From positions 124,001 through 188,000 of the forward strand of contig NZ_JAFKCT010000004.1 of NCBI RefSeq assembly GCF_017254915.1: DNA of 64,000 nucleotides, in the 5' to 3' direction. The position numbers and the translations under genes were made by a program. Source of the stretch: Algoriphagus oliviformis (GTDB taxonomy: Bacteria; Bacteroidota; Bacteroidia; Cytophagales; Cyclobacteriaceae). Below are positions 16,445 to 24,208 of the stretch, piece after piece. The notes under the pieces were generated by a model. The model was not told the DNA's origin. It saw nothing but the letters and a program-made list of their open reading frames with translations, and made no database searches. The first letter of the stretch is position 1; the number at the start of each line of letters is the position of its first letter.

Positions 16445-18543
16445 AGTTGTTGTTTTATGACAAGTTTTTTGAGTCATTAATTAATTTGCCAAAAGGGATA
16501 CAAAAGAAGGTGGTGGATTTCCAGCGCAAATTTCGGGAAAACTCAAAGTCGTCTGGAATTCATTTGGAACCGATTCAAAGTTTCAAGGACAGCTCACTGC
16601 GATCTGCTCGGGTAGACCAAACCTATCGTGCTATTATTAAAGTACCAGAATCAGGTGAGACCTACTTTCTCCTTTGGGTTGATCATCATGACAAGGCTTA
16701 TGAGTGGGCCACTAATAAGGTCTTTCAATGGAATGAAAATACCCAAAGCATGCAGGTATTCGCAGCTCCTGAGGTACTTGAAAAGGAGTTTGAATCCACC
16801 CAAGAGGACGGACTAAAAGAAGTACAGAAGCTTTTCAGCGAATATTCAAATGACGAACTCCTGAGAATAGGAGTTCCCGATGTTCTCCTGCCATCAATCA
16901 GAATCATTGATAATCTGGATGGGCTGGAAAAGATTGAAAAATTTCTTCCACAAGACACATTCGAAAATCTGTTTTACCTGGCTGACGGAGCATCAATCGA
17001 ACAATTGGTTTTTGAAATAGAGGAAGGCAAAACGGAAGCGGTCTCAGCAGATGAACAACTGGCAAGTATCAACAATCAAAGAAGCTTTATTGAACTCACT
17101 GACGACGACCTCTTCAATGAAATATTGGAAGGGAACCTTAGAAAGTGGAAATATTACCTTCATCCTTCCCAAAGAAAATTGGTTGATGGGTCGTTTGCGG
17201 GAGCTGTAAAAGTGTCAGGAGGAGCCGGAACTGGTAAAACCGTAGCAGCATTACATCGAATGAAATTTCTTTCGGAAAACAAGTCTTCAGGTGAAAAAAT
17301 CCTCTTCACTACTTACACCAAAGCTTTGACCGAAAATCTACGGAAATTGGCTGCTGACTTGGAGATTGACTCAAAAGGGTTGACAATTTCGAATATCGAT
17401 GCTTTAGCCTTTGATTTGGTCAAAAATTTCGCTCTAATCAAACACGACTATAAAGTCTTTGGACTCCACAGCATCAAAGACTCCAAAGAAATCTGGGAAG
17501 AAGTCCTGAGCACTGAACTATCACCTTTTGATCAGGATTTTTTATTTCAGGAATACGAACAAGTCATTCTTTATCATGACGTTAAAAATATCGAGGAGTA
17601 CTTAAAGGCTCCCAGAATTGGCAGAGGTAGAGCTATAAGTAGAACTCAGCGGAAGGATGTTTGGAATTTGGTTCAGAAGTACAATAACACCAAAGCCACT
17701 TACCGTTTCTACCACAAAGAAGAACTCTATAACCTTCTTGTCAACTTTTTGGAAGCACACGAGACCAAAGCCTTCGATTATGTTCTGGTAGACGAGTTGC
17801 AGGACTTCTCGAATGTTGAGCTTCGAGTAATTAGATCCTTGGTTCCTGAAAAAGCAAATGATCTCTTCTTGGTCGGCGATCCTCTCCAAAAGATCTATGA
17901 CAAACGAATTAATTTTTCTCAAGCGGGAATAAACGTCAGGGGTAAAAGGAGCAAGAGATTACGAATTAACTACCGAACTACTGAAGAGATTAAAAAGCTT
18001 GCATTTTCCATCATCAGCAATGAGCACTATGATGACTTTGAAGGGGAAAAAGAAGAAACCGGTGGTTATGTTTCATTGTTTCATGGAAAAAAACCTCAGT
18101 ACACCATATTTCACTCGAAGAACCAAGAAACTGACTATGTCATAGGAGAAATAGCATCTTTACTTGAAGGTGGTTACAAACCAGAGGAAATCGCCATTAG
18201 CTCAAGGATAAAAAATGGCTTAAAAGATTTTAAATCTGCTCTTCATTTAAAGGGAATTCCCTATACTGAATATGAGCAAGGGAGCAAAGTAGGCCATCAA
18301 AACGGGGTTAACTTATTGACTTTCCACAATATTAAAGGCCTTGAATTCAAACAGGTGTTTTTGGTAGACGTAAACGACAGAACCTCCCCCCGACATTTTG
18401 AGACTCTTGGCAGTTTGCCAGATACACAAAAACAGGCTTACATAAAAAGTGAAAAATCGTTGCTATATGTTGCCGTTTCAAGAGCTATACAGAGATTGGA
18501 AGTTACTGGAATAGGGACAAAATCCAATTTTGTCAACATTTAA
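16441..18543 (+). CDS. UvrD/PcrA-like helicase with an N-terminal RelE/ParE-like domain
   Basis: Residues 1-105 resemble RelE/ParE toxins (MKLLFYDKFFESLINLP, then SARVDQTYRAIIK and LLWVDHHDKAYEWA). The rest is a superfamily 1 helicase: Walker A GGAGTGKT at 260-267, the Walker B variant DELQ at 451-454, VGDPLQKIYD, RINYRTTEEI, LTFHNIKGLEF and YVAVSRA. It lacks the large 1B/2B insertions of full UvrD, so it is a compact form. The start codon lies within the stop of the giant helicase gene. Such fusions are known in defence islands, where the RelE-like part may bind nucleic acid or ribosomes rather than act as a free toxin (inference). It is the last gene of the island; no clear terminator follows. 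Confidence 0.85.
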   Translation: MKLLFYDKFFESLINLPKGIQKKVVDFQRKFRENSKSSGIHLEPIQSFKDSSLRSARVDQTYRAIIKVPESGETYFLLWVDHHDKAYEWATNKVFQWNENTQSMQVFAAPEVLEKEFESTQEDGLKEVQKLFSEYSNDELLRIGVPDVLLPSIRIIDNLDGLEKIEKFLPQDTFENLFYLADGASIEQLVFEIEEGKTEAVSADEQLASINNQRSFIELTDDDLFNEILEGNLRKWKYYLHPSQRKLVDGSFAGAVKVSGGAGTGKTVAALHRMKFLSENKSSGEKILFTTYTKALTENLRKLAADLEIDSKGLTISNIDALAFDLVKNFALIKHDYKVFGLHSIKDSKEIWEEVLSTELSPFDQDFLFQEYEQVILYHDVKNIEEYLKAPRIGRGRAISRTQRKDVWNLVQKYNNTKATYRFYHKEELYNLLVNFLEAHETKAFDYVLVDELQDFSNVELRVIRSLVPEKANDLFLVGDPLQKIYDKRINFSQAGINVRGKRSKRLRINYRTTEEIKKLAFSIISNEHYDDFEGEKEETGGYVSLFHGKKPQYTIFHSKNQETDYVIGEIASLLEGGYKPEEIAISSRIKNGLKDFKSALHLKGIPYTEYEQGSKVGHQNGVNLLTFHNIKGLEFKQVFLVDVNDRTSPRHFETLGSLPDTQKQAYIKSEKSLLYVAVSRAIQRLEVTGIGTKSNFVNI

Positions 18544-18967
18544 CACTACCAGTCAAATCAGCAATTCCGTGAAAAATGCTCTGGACAACCCTGGGGCTGC
18601 AATCAGTGCCTGGCATCCCAGTTGGCCAAAGTTTTTTTTGGTACAAATCTGAGGTAAGCTTGCATGACGTAAAATCTTTTCCTCTCTAAAAGACAAACAA
18701 AACATTCTTGAGTAGGGGAAATTCACCCGCTGCCATGCCAGAAAAACCACTATCCCTTACCACATTTTCAAATCACCCGCCGCCCAGCCTTTTTACCCGA
18801 TATTCATCCACACTTATTGCCACCTGTAAAATTATCGCGAAGCCAATCGCGAAATCGGAAGGAAAACGAAAAGCCAAAAGGGTATAATATTGGCATATTG
18901 TTTTTAGTTTTAGCAGTCATCCCGGAATACGGCGGCCCATGCATCCAGCTGCCCCTTCCCTACGACG
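18544..18967. other. Intergenic region closing the defence island
   Basis: These 424 bp separate the last helicase from the sensor gene. A T-run is present at 18630-18637, but I find no convincing stem in front of it. A short direct repeat ATCGCGAA occurs near 18835-18855. No gene, tRNA or attachment-site duplication was recognised. Confidence 0.5.
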
Positions 18968-21733
18968 ATGGAAGAACCAACACTTCGTCGCCGACCGAAA
19001 ACCCATCCGGGCTTGGCGTGTTTAACCGAAAGTTGCCCAATTTTAGATACTTTGAGTACCAAGTCTCCAGTGATTTTTTTCCTTGCCATGCTGCTGCCGG
19101 CCCTTCTCCTATTTTCCACAGGACAGGAGGGACTAGCCCAGTCTGGAGTCTTCGTCCCGGATTCATCCGGGATGGTCAAGGACTATGTGCTTGAGATCTG
19201 GGACAATTCCAACGGACTGCCTCAAAACGCGGTTTTTGCGCTCGAAAAGGACAACCTGGGATACCTCTGGATAGCCACCGAGGAGGGGCTGGTCAGATTT
19301 GACGGAGGCTCTACCAAGATCTTCGACCAGGATGCCTACCCCGAAATGCTGGAGGTGACCTACTACACCTTCTTCAAGACCGAGGGCGGCATTTGGGCGA
19401 CCGGAGACCGCAGCATTGCCCTTTTGGAAAAGAACATCAAGAAGGTCATCGACTGCTCCGAAATCGCAAAAAACACCTGGATACGGGCAATCGCCGAAAA
19501 CGGCAACGGGGGCCTTTTGATCGGCAACCAAAGGGGCGAAATCTTTTCCTGGGACAACGGCACCTTCCGGCCATTGGAATTTTGGAAACCCCAGCAGCGG
19601 CTGGAGATCTTGGGCTTTCTTCCTCTGGAAAACTCCAAACTTCTGGTCGGCACCAGCCGAGGACTCTACGAGTTTGACCTGAAGTCCAGAGAGGCAGTGC
19701 TCGTGAGCCCAGATGATCTCTGGGTGCAAAAAGTCTTTGGAAACGGAAAGAGCCTCTACGTGTTTTCGCCCGAGCAGGGAATGTTTCGCCTCGGGCCCGA
19801 TTACAAAATGGAGCGGATGCTCAAGGCTGAGGAATGCAAGGACATCAACCCCAGCAGCCTCATCGTCGACTCGGAAGACAGGATTTTGGCAGGCTCGCTG
19901 GAAAAAGGACTGATCTTGATCGAAGACGGAAAGGTCCACGGGTTTTCCTATCCCGAACTGAAAAACTATACCGTCAGAAAGATCATCAAGGAGGACGACA
20001 ACCTCTATCTCGGCACCCTGGGCCGGGGACTCGCCCTCGTGAAACCCGCCAAAGTCCACCAGCTCAACTACCGGGACCTGAGGCAAAAAAACATCAAGGC
20101 CGTCTTTCAGTCCTCCGACAGCAGCATCTGGATAGGCACCAAGTCCGAGGGCCTGCACCGCATCGAAGGGGGCCAGCTGAGCACCCTGACCACCGCGGAC
20201 GGACTCCTGCAAAATGCCGTAAACACCATTGGCGCGTCCGAAGGGCTGATCTATGCAGGCAGCACCTCGGGGATCTCGGTCATAGACATGGACAGCGGCA
20301 AGGTAGTGGACAAAATCACCCAAGACGAAGGCCTCACCAGCAACTACGTCTATGCCGTCTACCGGGATTCCAAGGGTTGGCTATGGGTGCTGACCCGATA
20401 TGGGGGGATACACTATTTTGACCAAGACGGAGTATTGCACAAAGTCCCCATCCCGGAAGCCTACTCCGGGACCAGTTTCGTGAGTATCCTTGAGCTGAAA
20501 AACGGACAGGTGGTCATTGGCTCGATGAACCAAGGGTTGTTCAGGTTTGAGAACGGGAGGTTTGTACAAAACCAAATCCTGCCGCTCACCCCTGGAGAAG
20601 ATGTGATCTACTGCATCTACGAGGACAAGGACGAAGCCCTGTGGCTCGGCACCCACGGCGGGATCGTAGTTTTGGAAGACGGGGAATTCCAGGTCTTGAG
20701 GAAACGGCACGGACTGAAATCCCGCAGCGTGTACAGCATCATATCCGACGGGAGGGACGGCGTCTGGATCAGCAACAATTTTGGCATCCAATACTTCGCC
20801 AATTCCGAGCTTGACCGGTTCAAGAACCATCCGGAGGGGGATTTTTTCATCGCCAACACGCTCTACAACGAAAGCCAAGGCATGCCCAACTCTGAGGCCA
20901 ACGGCTTGATTTTCCCATCCGCCCTCAGGGATTTTAGCGGGAAAATATGGATACCTACCGTGGAAGGCATCGGCATCGTAGAAGCCGACCCCTCCGTGGA
21001 CGTGAAACCAAACAATTCCCACTTCATCTGGGATGAGCTTCAGGTTGCGGACCGGAAAACAGCCATCGGCGACGCCGTGGAAATCCCCCAGGGGATAGGC
21101 ACCTTCCAGATCTCGTTCAGCCTAGTGGATTTTGACAACCAAGCGCAATACTCGCTCTTTTACCGGATAGACCCCAAGACAGAACTTTGGCACCCCATCA
21201 AGGAGCAGCGGCAACTAACCTTCAGCGGGCTAAAGCCCGGCTGCTACGACCTGGAGGTGAAAATCCTCCGCCATGGCAAGCTGGAAGAGACCAGGACCCT
21301 GCCCATCGTAGTCTCCGCCTCCCTGGTGGAAACTACGGGCTTCAAAGTATTTGTTGCTGCCGCTTTGTTTCTTTTGGCCATCTTTATGGTCAAATACTAC
21401 TTTAACATCAAGTTGAAAAGGAAACTGGAAAGGATGGTAAGCCTGCGGACCTCGGAGCTCAGCCAAGCCAACGGGCAGCTGAAAGACGCCCTCAGCGAAA
21501 TCGAAAGCAAAAACAGCATCCTGATGGACATCACCTGGAGCCAGTCGCATCTGGTCAGGGCTCCCCTGACCAAGGCAATGGGAATCAACCAACTCCTGAT
21601 CAAGTATCCTCGCTACACGGACGTGGGAAAAAGCAAGGAGCAACTGGAGATCGAGTTGCTGGAAACACTGAAGCAATTGGACAGAATCGTGAAGGAAACC
21701 CACTCGAAGTCCGAAAACCTAAAAAAACAATGA
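18968..21733 (+). CDS. reg_prop propeller sensor with Y_Y_Y domain and a dimerisation segment, no ATPase domain
   Basis: The 921-aa protein has a hydrophobic export segment at about residues 34-52 (VIFFLAMLLPALLLF). It then has two-component-regulator propeller repeats with the usual xxGLxxNxV and LWIGT or LWLGT patterns, a Y_Y_Y domain near 700-775, a membrane segment (VFVAAALFLLAIFMVKYY) near 792-815, a coiled coil, and a DHp-like segment SHLVRAPLTKAMG. It ends about 60 residues later without N, G1 or G2 boxes, so no kinase ATPase domain is present. In the family the propeller senses periplasmic glycan or other ligands. The annotated ATG leaves an unusually long tail before the hydrophobic segment; a later start is possible. 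It overlaps the response regulator by 4 nt. Confidence 0.82.
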   Translation: MEEPTLRRRPKTHPGLACLTESCPILDTLSTKSPVIFFLAMLLPALLLFSTGQEGLAQSGVFVPDSSGMVKDYVLEIWDNSNGLPQNAVFALEKDNLGYLWIATEEGLVRFDGGSTKIFDQDAYPEMLEVTYYTFFKTEGGIWATGDRSIALLEKNIKKVIDCSEIAKNTWIRAIAENGNGGLLIGNQRGEIFSWDNGTFRPLEFWKPQQRLEILGFLPLENSKLLVGTSRGLYEFDLKSREAVLVSPDDLWVQKVFGNGKSLYVFSPEQGMFRLGPDYKMERMLKAEECKDINPSSLIVDSEDRILAGSLEKGLILIEDGKVHGFSYPELKNYTVRKIIKEDDNLYLGTLGRGLALVKPAKVHQLNYRDLRQKNIKAVFQSSDSSIWIGTKSEGLHRIEGGQLSTLTTADGLLQNAVNTIGASEGLIYAGSTSGISVIDMDSGKVVDKITQDEGLTSNYVYAVYRDSKGWLWVLTRYGGIHYFDQDGVLHKVPIPEAYSGTSFVSILELKNGQVVIGSMNQGLFRFENGRFVQNQILPLTPGEDVIYCIYEDKDEALWLGTHGGIVVLEDGEFQVLRKRHGLKSRSVYSIISDGRDGVWISNNFGIQYFANSELDRFKNHPEGDFFIANTLYNESQGMPNSEANGLIFPSALRDFSGKIWIPTVEGIGIVEADPSVDVKPNNSHFIWDELQVADRKTAIGDAVEIPQGIGTFQISFSLVDFDNQAQYSLFYRIDPKTELWHPIKEQRQLTFSGLKPGCYDLEVKILRHGKLEETRTLPIVVSASLVETTGFKVFVAAALFLLAIFMVKYYFNIKLKRKLERMVSLRTSELSQANGQLKDALSEIESKNSILMDITWSQSHLVRAPLTKAMGINQLLIKYPRYTDVGKSKEQLEIELLETLKQLDRIVKETHSKSENLKKQ

Positions 21734-22137
21734 TAGACAACGCAGCCAAGATCTATATCATCGACGACGATCCGGGGGTGTTGTTCCTGCACAAAATCAT
21801 GGTCAGAGAGGGCAAGCTGAGCGACAGCCCGAGTGCCTACTCTGATGCCGGAGACGCCTTTGAGTCCATTCTTCCCCTTGACGAGCACAATACCCGCATA
21901 CTGGTTTTCCTGGACATCAACATGCCCAGAATCGACGGATGGGACTTTTTGAGAATGTTGGAAGAAAACGTCAAGCACGCCGACATCAAGGTGGTGATGG
22001 TCACGTCCTCCCTGAGCCTCGCCGACAGGGAAAAATCCAGGGAGTTTGAGGCCGTGATTGATTTTTGGGAAAAACCGCTCGACGAGGAGCAGGTAGCCGG
22101 GCTCAAAGAGGAGTTGGGCGACTGGCTGAGGGACTAA
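21730..22137 (+). CDS. Single-domain response regulator
   Basis: The 135-aa protein is a lone receiver (REC) domain. It has the acidic pocket IIDDD near residue 11, the phosphoacceptor Asp in FLDINMP near 57, the switch Thr in VMVTSS, and Lys in WEKP. There is no output domain. The ATG overlaps the sensor stop (ATGA), so the two are coupled. Because the sensor has no ATPase domain, phosphate must come from another kinase, or the pair signals without phosphotransfer (inference). Confidence 0.9.
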   Translation: MIDNAAKIYIIDDDPGVLFLHKIMVREGKLSDSPSAYSDAGDAFESILPLDEHNTRILVFLDINMPRIDGWDFLRMLEENVKHADIKVVMVTSSLSLADREKSREFEAVIDFWEKPLDEEQVAGLKEELGDWLRD

Positions 22138-22282
22138 CCACAAAAAACGCCCTGGGCTTTCTTTGGTCTCGCACACTTTGGAAAATCCGCTGGCCTCCCC
22201 CACTCTAGCGCAAAGTCCATTGGACTGCCAATACCGAGACCCCTTTCCGCCGATCGCAACGCGACATATTTGAATCTCATAA

Positions 22283-22318
22283 AAACGAAAAACCGCCCAA
22301 ATGGACGGTTTTTCGTTT
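22283..22318. terminator. Bidirectional terminator between the response regulator and the endonuclease gene
   Basis: A perfect 13-bp stem, AAACGAAAAACCG at 22283-22295 and its complement at 22306-22318, encloses a 10-nt loop. A/T-rich arms give U-runs on both strands. The flanking genes converge on it. Confidence 0.85.
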
Positions 22319-22331
22319 CTTTCCGTGAGGA

Positions 22332-23174
22332 TCACTTGGCAAAATGAAGCGTCGCCACCACCGGCAGGTGGTCGGACGGATAGCGCTGGTCCTGCGCGTC
22401 GGTCAGCACAGCGTATTTGGACACTTCGAAATCCCCGCTGACGAAGATATAGTCGATGCGGTTTTTCAACGCCGCGTCAAACCTGAATCCGTTGCTCGTT
22501 CCCACCGGCCCGTAAGGCGGCATCTTGCTCACCGCGTAAGCATCGCCCAATAAGGCCGAAAGGCTCACGATCTGCTCCGTCTCCGGCGTGGAATTGAAGT
22601 CTCCGGTGCAGATCACCGGCTTGCCCTTGGCGATCTCCTGGATCTTTTCCACCATCAGCTTGCCGGACTCCCTTCTCGCCACCACGCCTTGGTGGTCAAA
22701 GTGCGCATTGAAGACATAGAACTGCCGCTTGTTTCGCTTGTCCTCAAACAGCGCCCAAGAGGCGATCCGGTTGCAGCAGGTAGCGTCCCAGCCCAGTCCC
22801 GGTTCGTCCGGATTTTCCCTCAGCCAGAAGTTGCCGGAGTCCAAGAGTTTGAACAGGCCGGTCTTGTACAGGATGGCGGAGTGTTCCCCGGCAGTCTTGC
22901 CGTCGTCACGACCCGCGCCCACGTAGGCAAATCCGGGCATTTCCAGTAGATCCTTGATCTGATGGATGAATCCTTCCTGTGTGCCCACAATGTCGAAATC
23001 ATGGTACTGGATCAGCGCCTTGACCTTGTCTTTGCGAAGTGGCCAGGCATTGAGGCTGTCTTTGGGCGTGTCCATGCGGAGGTTGTAGCTGGAGACTTTG
23101 ATCTCGGGATTTTGCTGCGCAAAGGCCGACAGGGACAGCAAAGTGGCCAAAATGGCGATCAGGTATGTTTTCAT
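22332..23174 (-). CDS. Exported endonuclease/exonuclease/phosphatase family protein
   Basis: The 280-aa protein begins with a signal peptide (MKTYLIAILATLLSLSAFAQ) and then shows the metal-dependent EEP fold: SSYNLRMDT, the metal-binding Glu in GTQEG, the substrate-binding and catalytic GDFNSTPET, and SDHLPVVATLHF at the end. The family covers phosphodiesterases, sphingomyelinase-like enzymes and nucleases, so the substrate is open. The frame is open further upstream to 23345, but the signal peptide fixes the start at the ATG at 23174. It lies 76 nt after the SusD remnant, which suggests it was once the enzyme of a Sus-type locus. Confidence 0.88.
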   Translation of the reverse strand: MKTYLIAILATLLSLSAFAQQNPEIKVSSYNLRMDTPKDSLNAWPLRKDKVKALIQYHDFDIVGTQEGFIHQIKDLLEMPGFAYVGAGRDDGKTAGEHSAILYKTGLFKLLDSGNFWLRENPDEPGLGWDATCCNRIASWALFEDKRNKRQFYVFNAHFDHQGVVARRESGKLMVEKIQEIAKGKPVICTGDFNSTPETEQIVSLSALLGDAYAVSKMPPYGPVGTSNGFRFDAALKNRIDYIFVSGDFEVSKYAVLTDAQDQRYPSDHLPVVATLHFAK

Positions 23175-23250
23175 GAATTTTGGTTGTTTAACGAAACAGA
23201 AGTTTCCCGGCGGGAAACTTCTGCAATTAGTTGAAAATGTCAAACTGAAC

Positions 23251-23508
23251 TTACCAGCCCGGGTTTTGTCCCAAGTTGGGATTGATGATCCGGTCGGTCT
23301 CTGGGATGGGGTAAAGGTACTTTTTATCCAGCCACTCGCGAACACCGGGATTGAAGATCACCTCTCCAGACGTCCCGTTGGAAAGCTGGATTCTCCCTGC
23401 GGCGGCGGAGGGACTCACGTCCACAAAGGCGATTGCGGGATTGGAGGAGCTGGGCTTGCTGCTCTCGTTACCCATTCCCCAAAGCCCCGCGAAAAAGCTC
23501 TTTGTCCC
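23251..23508 (-). pseudogene. C-terminal remnant of a SusD/RagB lipoprotein gene
   Basis: About 85 codons encode a typical SusD C-terminus: SFFAGLWGMGNE, then VIFNPGVREWLDKKYLYPIP and the final INPNLGQNPGW before the stop. An in-frame stop TAG lies just upstream at about 23510, and no SusD-like sequence continues beyond it. The rest of this SusD and its SusC partner appear to have been deleted. The remnant sits directly ahead of the exported endonuclease gene on the same strand. Confidence 0.8.
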
Positions 23509-24147
23509 CTATCGCCTTGTCTTCAAACAAATGACAATCAACTGCTTGACCACAAAACAACAAAGAAACCCAGCCCGCTTGGAAGTCCAGGGTCGCCTTC
23601 TTGCCGCAAAGGTGCTGCGCTCCGCGGGCAAAATCACCGAAAAGCAGTTCAACGATCCGTTAAGTATCAGCAGTACTTTTAACAATAAATTCAAGAATGC
23701 GTGACGATGGATTTTTGCCGGTTACTGGTACGCGCATACGGTATTTTTCCTGGTGTGTTCCGCGGCATTTTCGGATTTCCAACTAAACAAGCTCCATCAG
23801 CAGCCAGCAAGGCACAAGAACATACTTCGGGCAAAAGCCCTGGATGCCTAAAAACACCAAAATTCACCTCCAGCTCATTTCACATCACAATGTGCGCTAT
23901 CGTTTGCATTTCAATTCAATCGAAAAAATAGAGGAGTGAAACCTCTATTACCTGATTTTGGTCTCAGCAAGGCGCAAACTTCTTCAACCTTCCCTCAGCC
24001 ACACCAATCCTATTTCCTAGTTATACTTTGGATTGGCTATTTGTAAGAATATCATATCGACAAACTTCTCTATGAAGCGATTTTTCAAATGCATCCTACA
24101 ACAAATTCCTGGAAAATTTTGGAACAAAAGAATTTAGTCACTAAAAT
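23509..24147. other. Intergenic region upstream of the SusC gene
   Basis: This stretch of about 640 bp lies between the SusD remnant and the SusC promoter region. It has short open frames on both strands, none of which I recognise, and it becomes AT-rich after about 23880. It may contain the decayed join left by loss of the older Sus locus (inference). Confidence 0.5.
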
Positions 24148-24175
24148 GCAATCGATTGCGCGTCCAATCGATTGC
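24148..24175. promoter_or_regulatory. Two tandem LacI-like palindromic operators
   Basis: The palindrome CAATCGATTG occurs at 24149-24158 and again at 24165-24174, 16 bp centre to centre. Both lie within near-symmetric flanks (GCAATCGATTGC for the first). Palindromes with a central CG are typical of LacI-family operators. They sit 34 nt before the SusC ATG, where they could block or position transcription. No LacI-family gene is in the window. Confidence 0.65.
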
Positions 24176-24208
24176 ACAATCTGTTTTTGAACAAACCAAA
24201 ATAACGTT

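Noticed and set aside
1..18543. Complete DISARM, BREX or Druantia system
   Set aside because: Core partners (DrmA/B/C, BrxC/PglZ, other Dru proteins) are not seen. Only single components resemble these systems, and the left end is cut off.
19163..20323. Minus-strand open frame of 386 codons opposite the propeller sensor
   Set aside because: It is antisense to repeated propeller motifs, with no recognisable domain.
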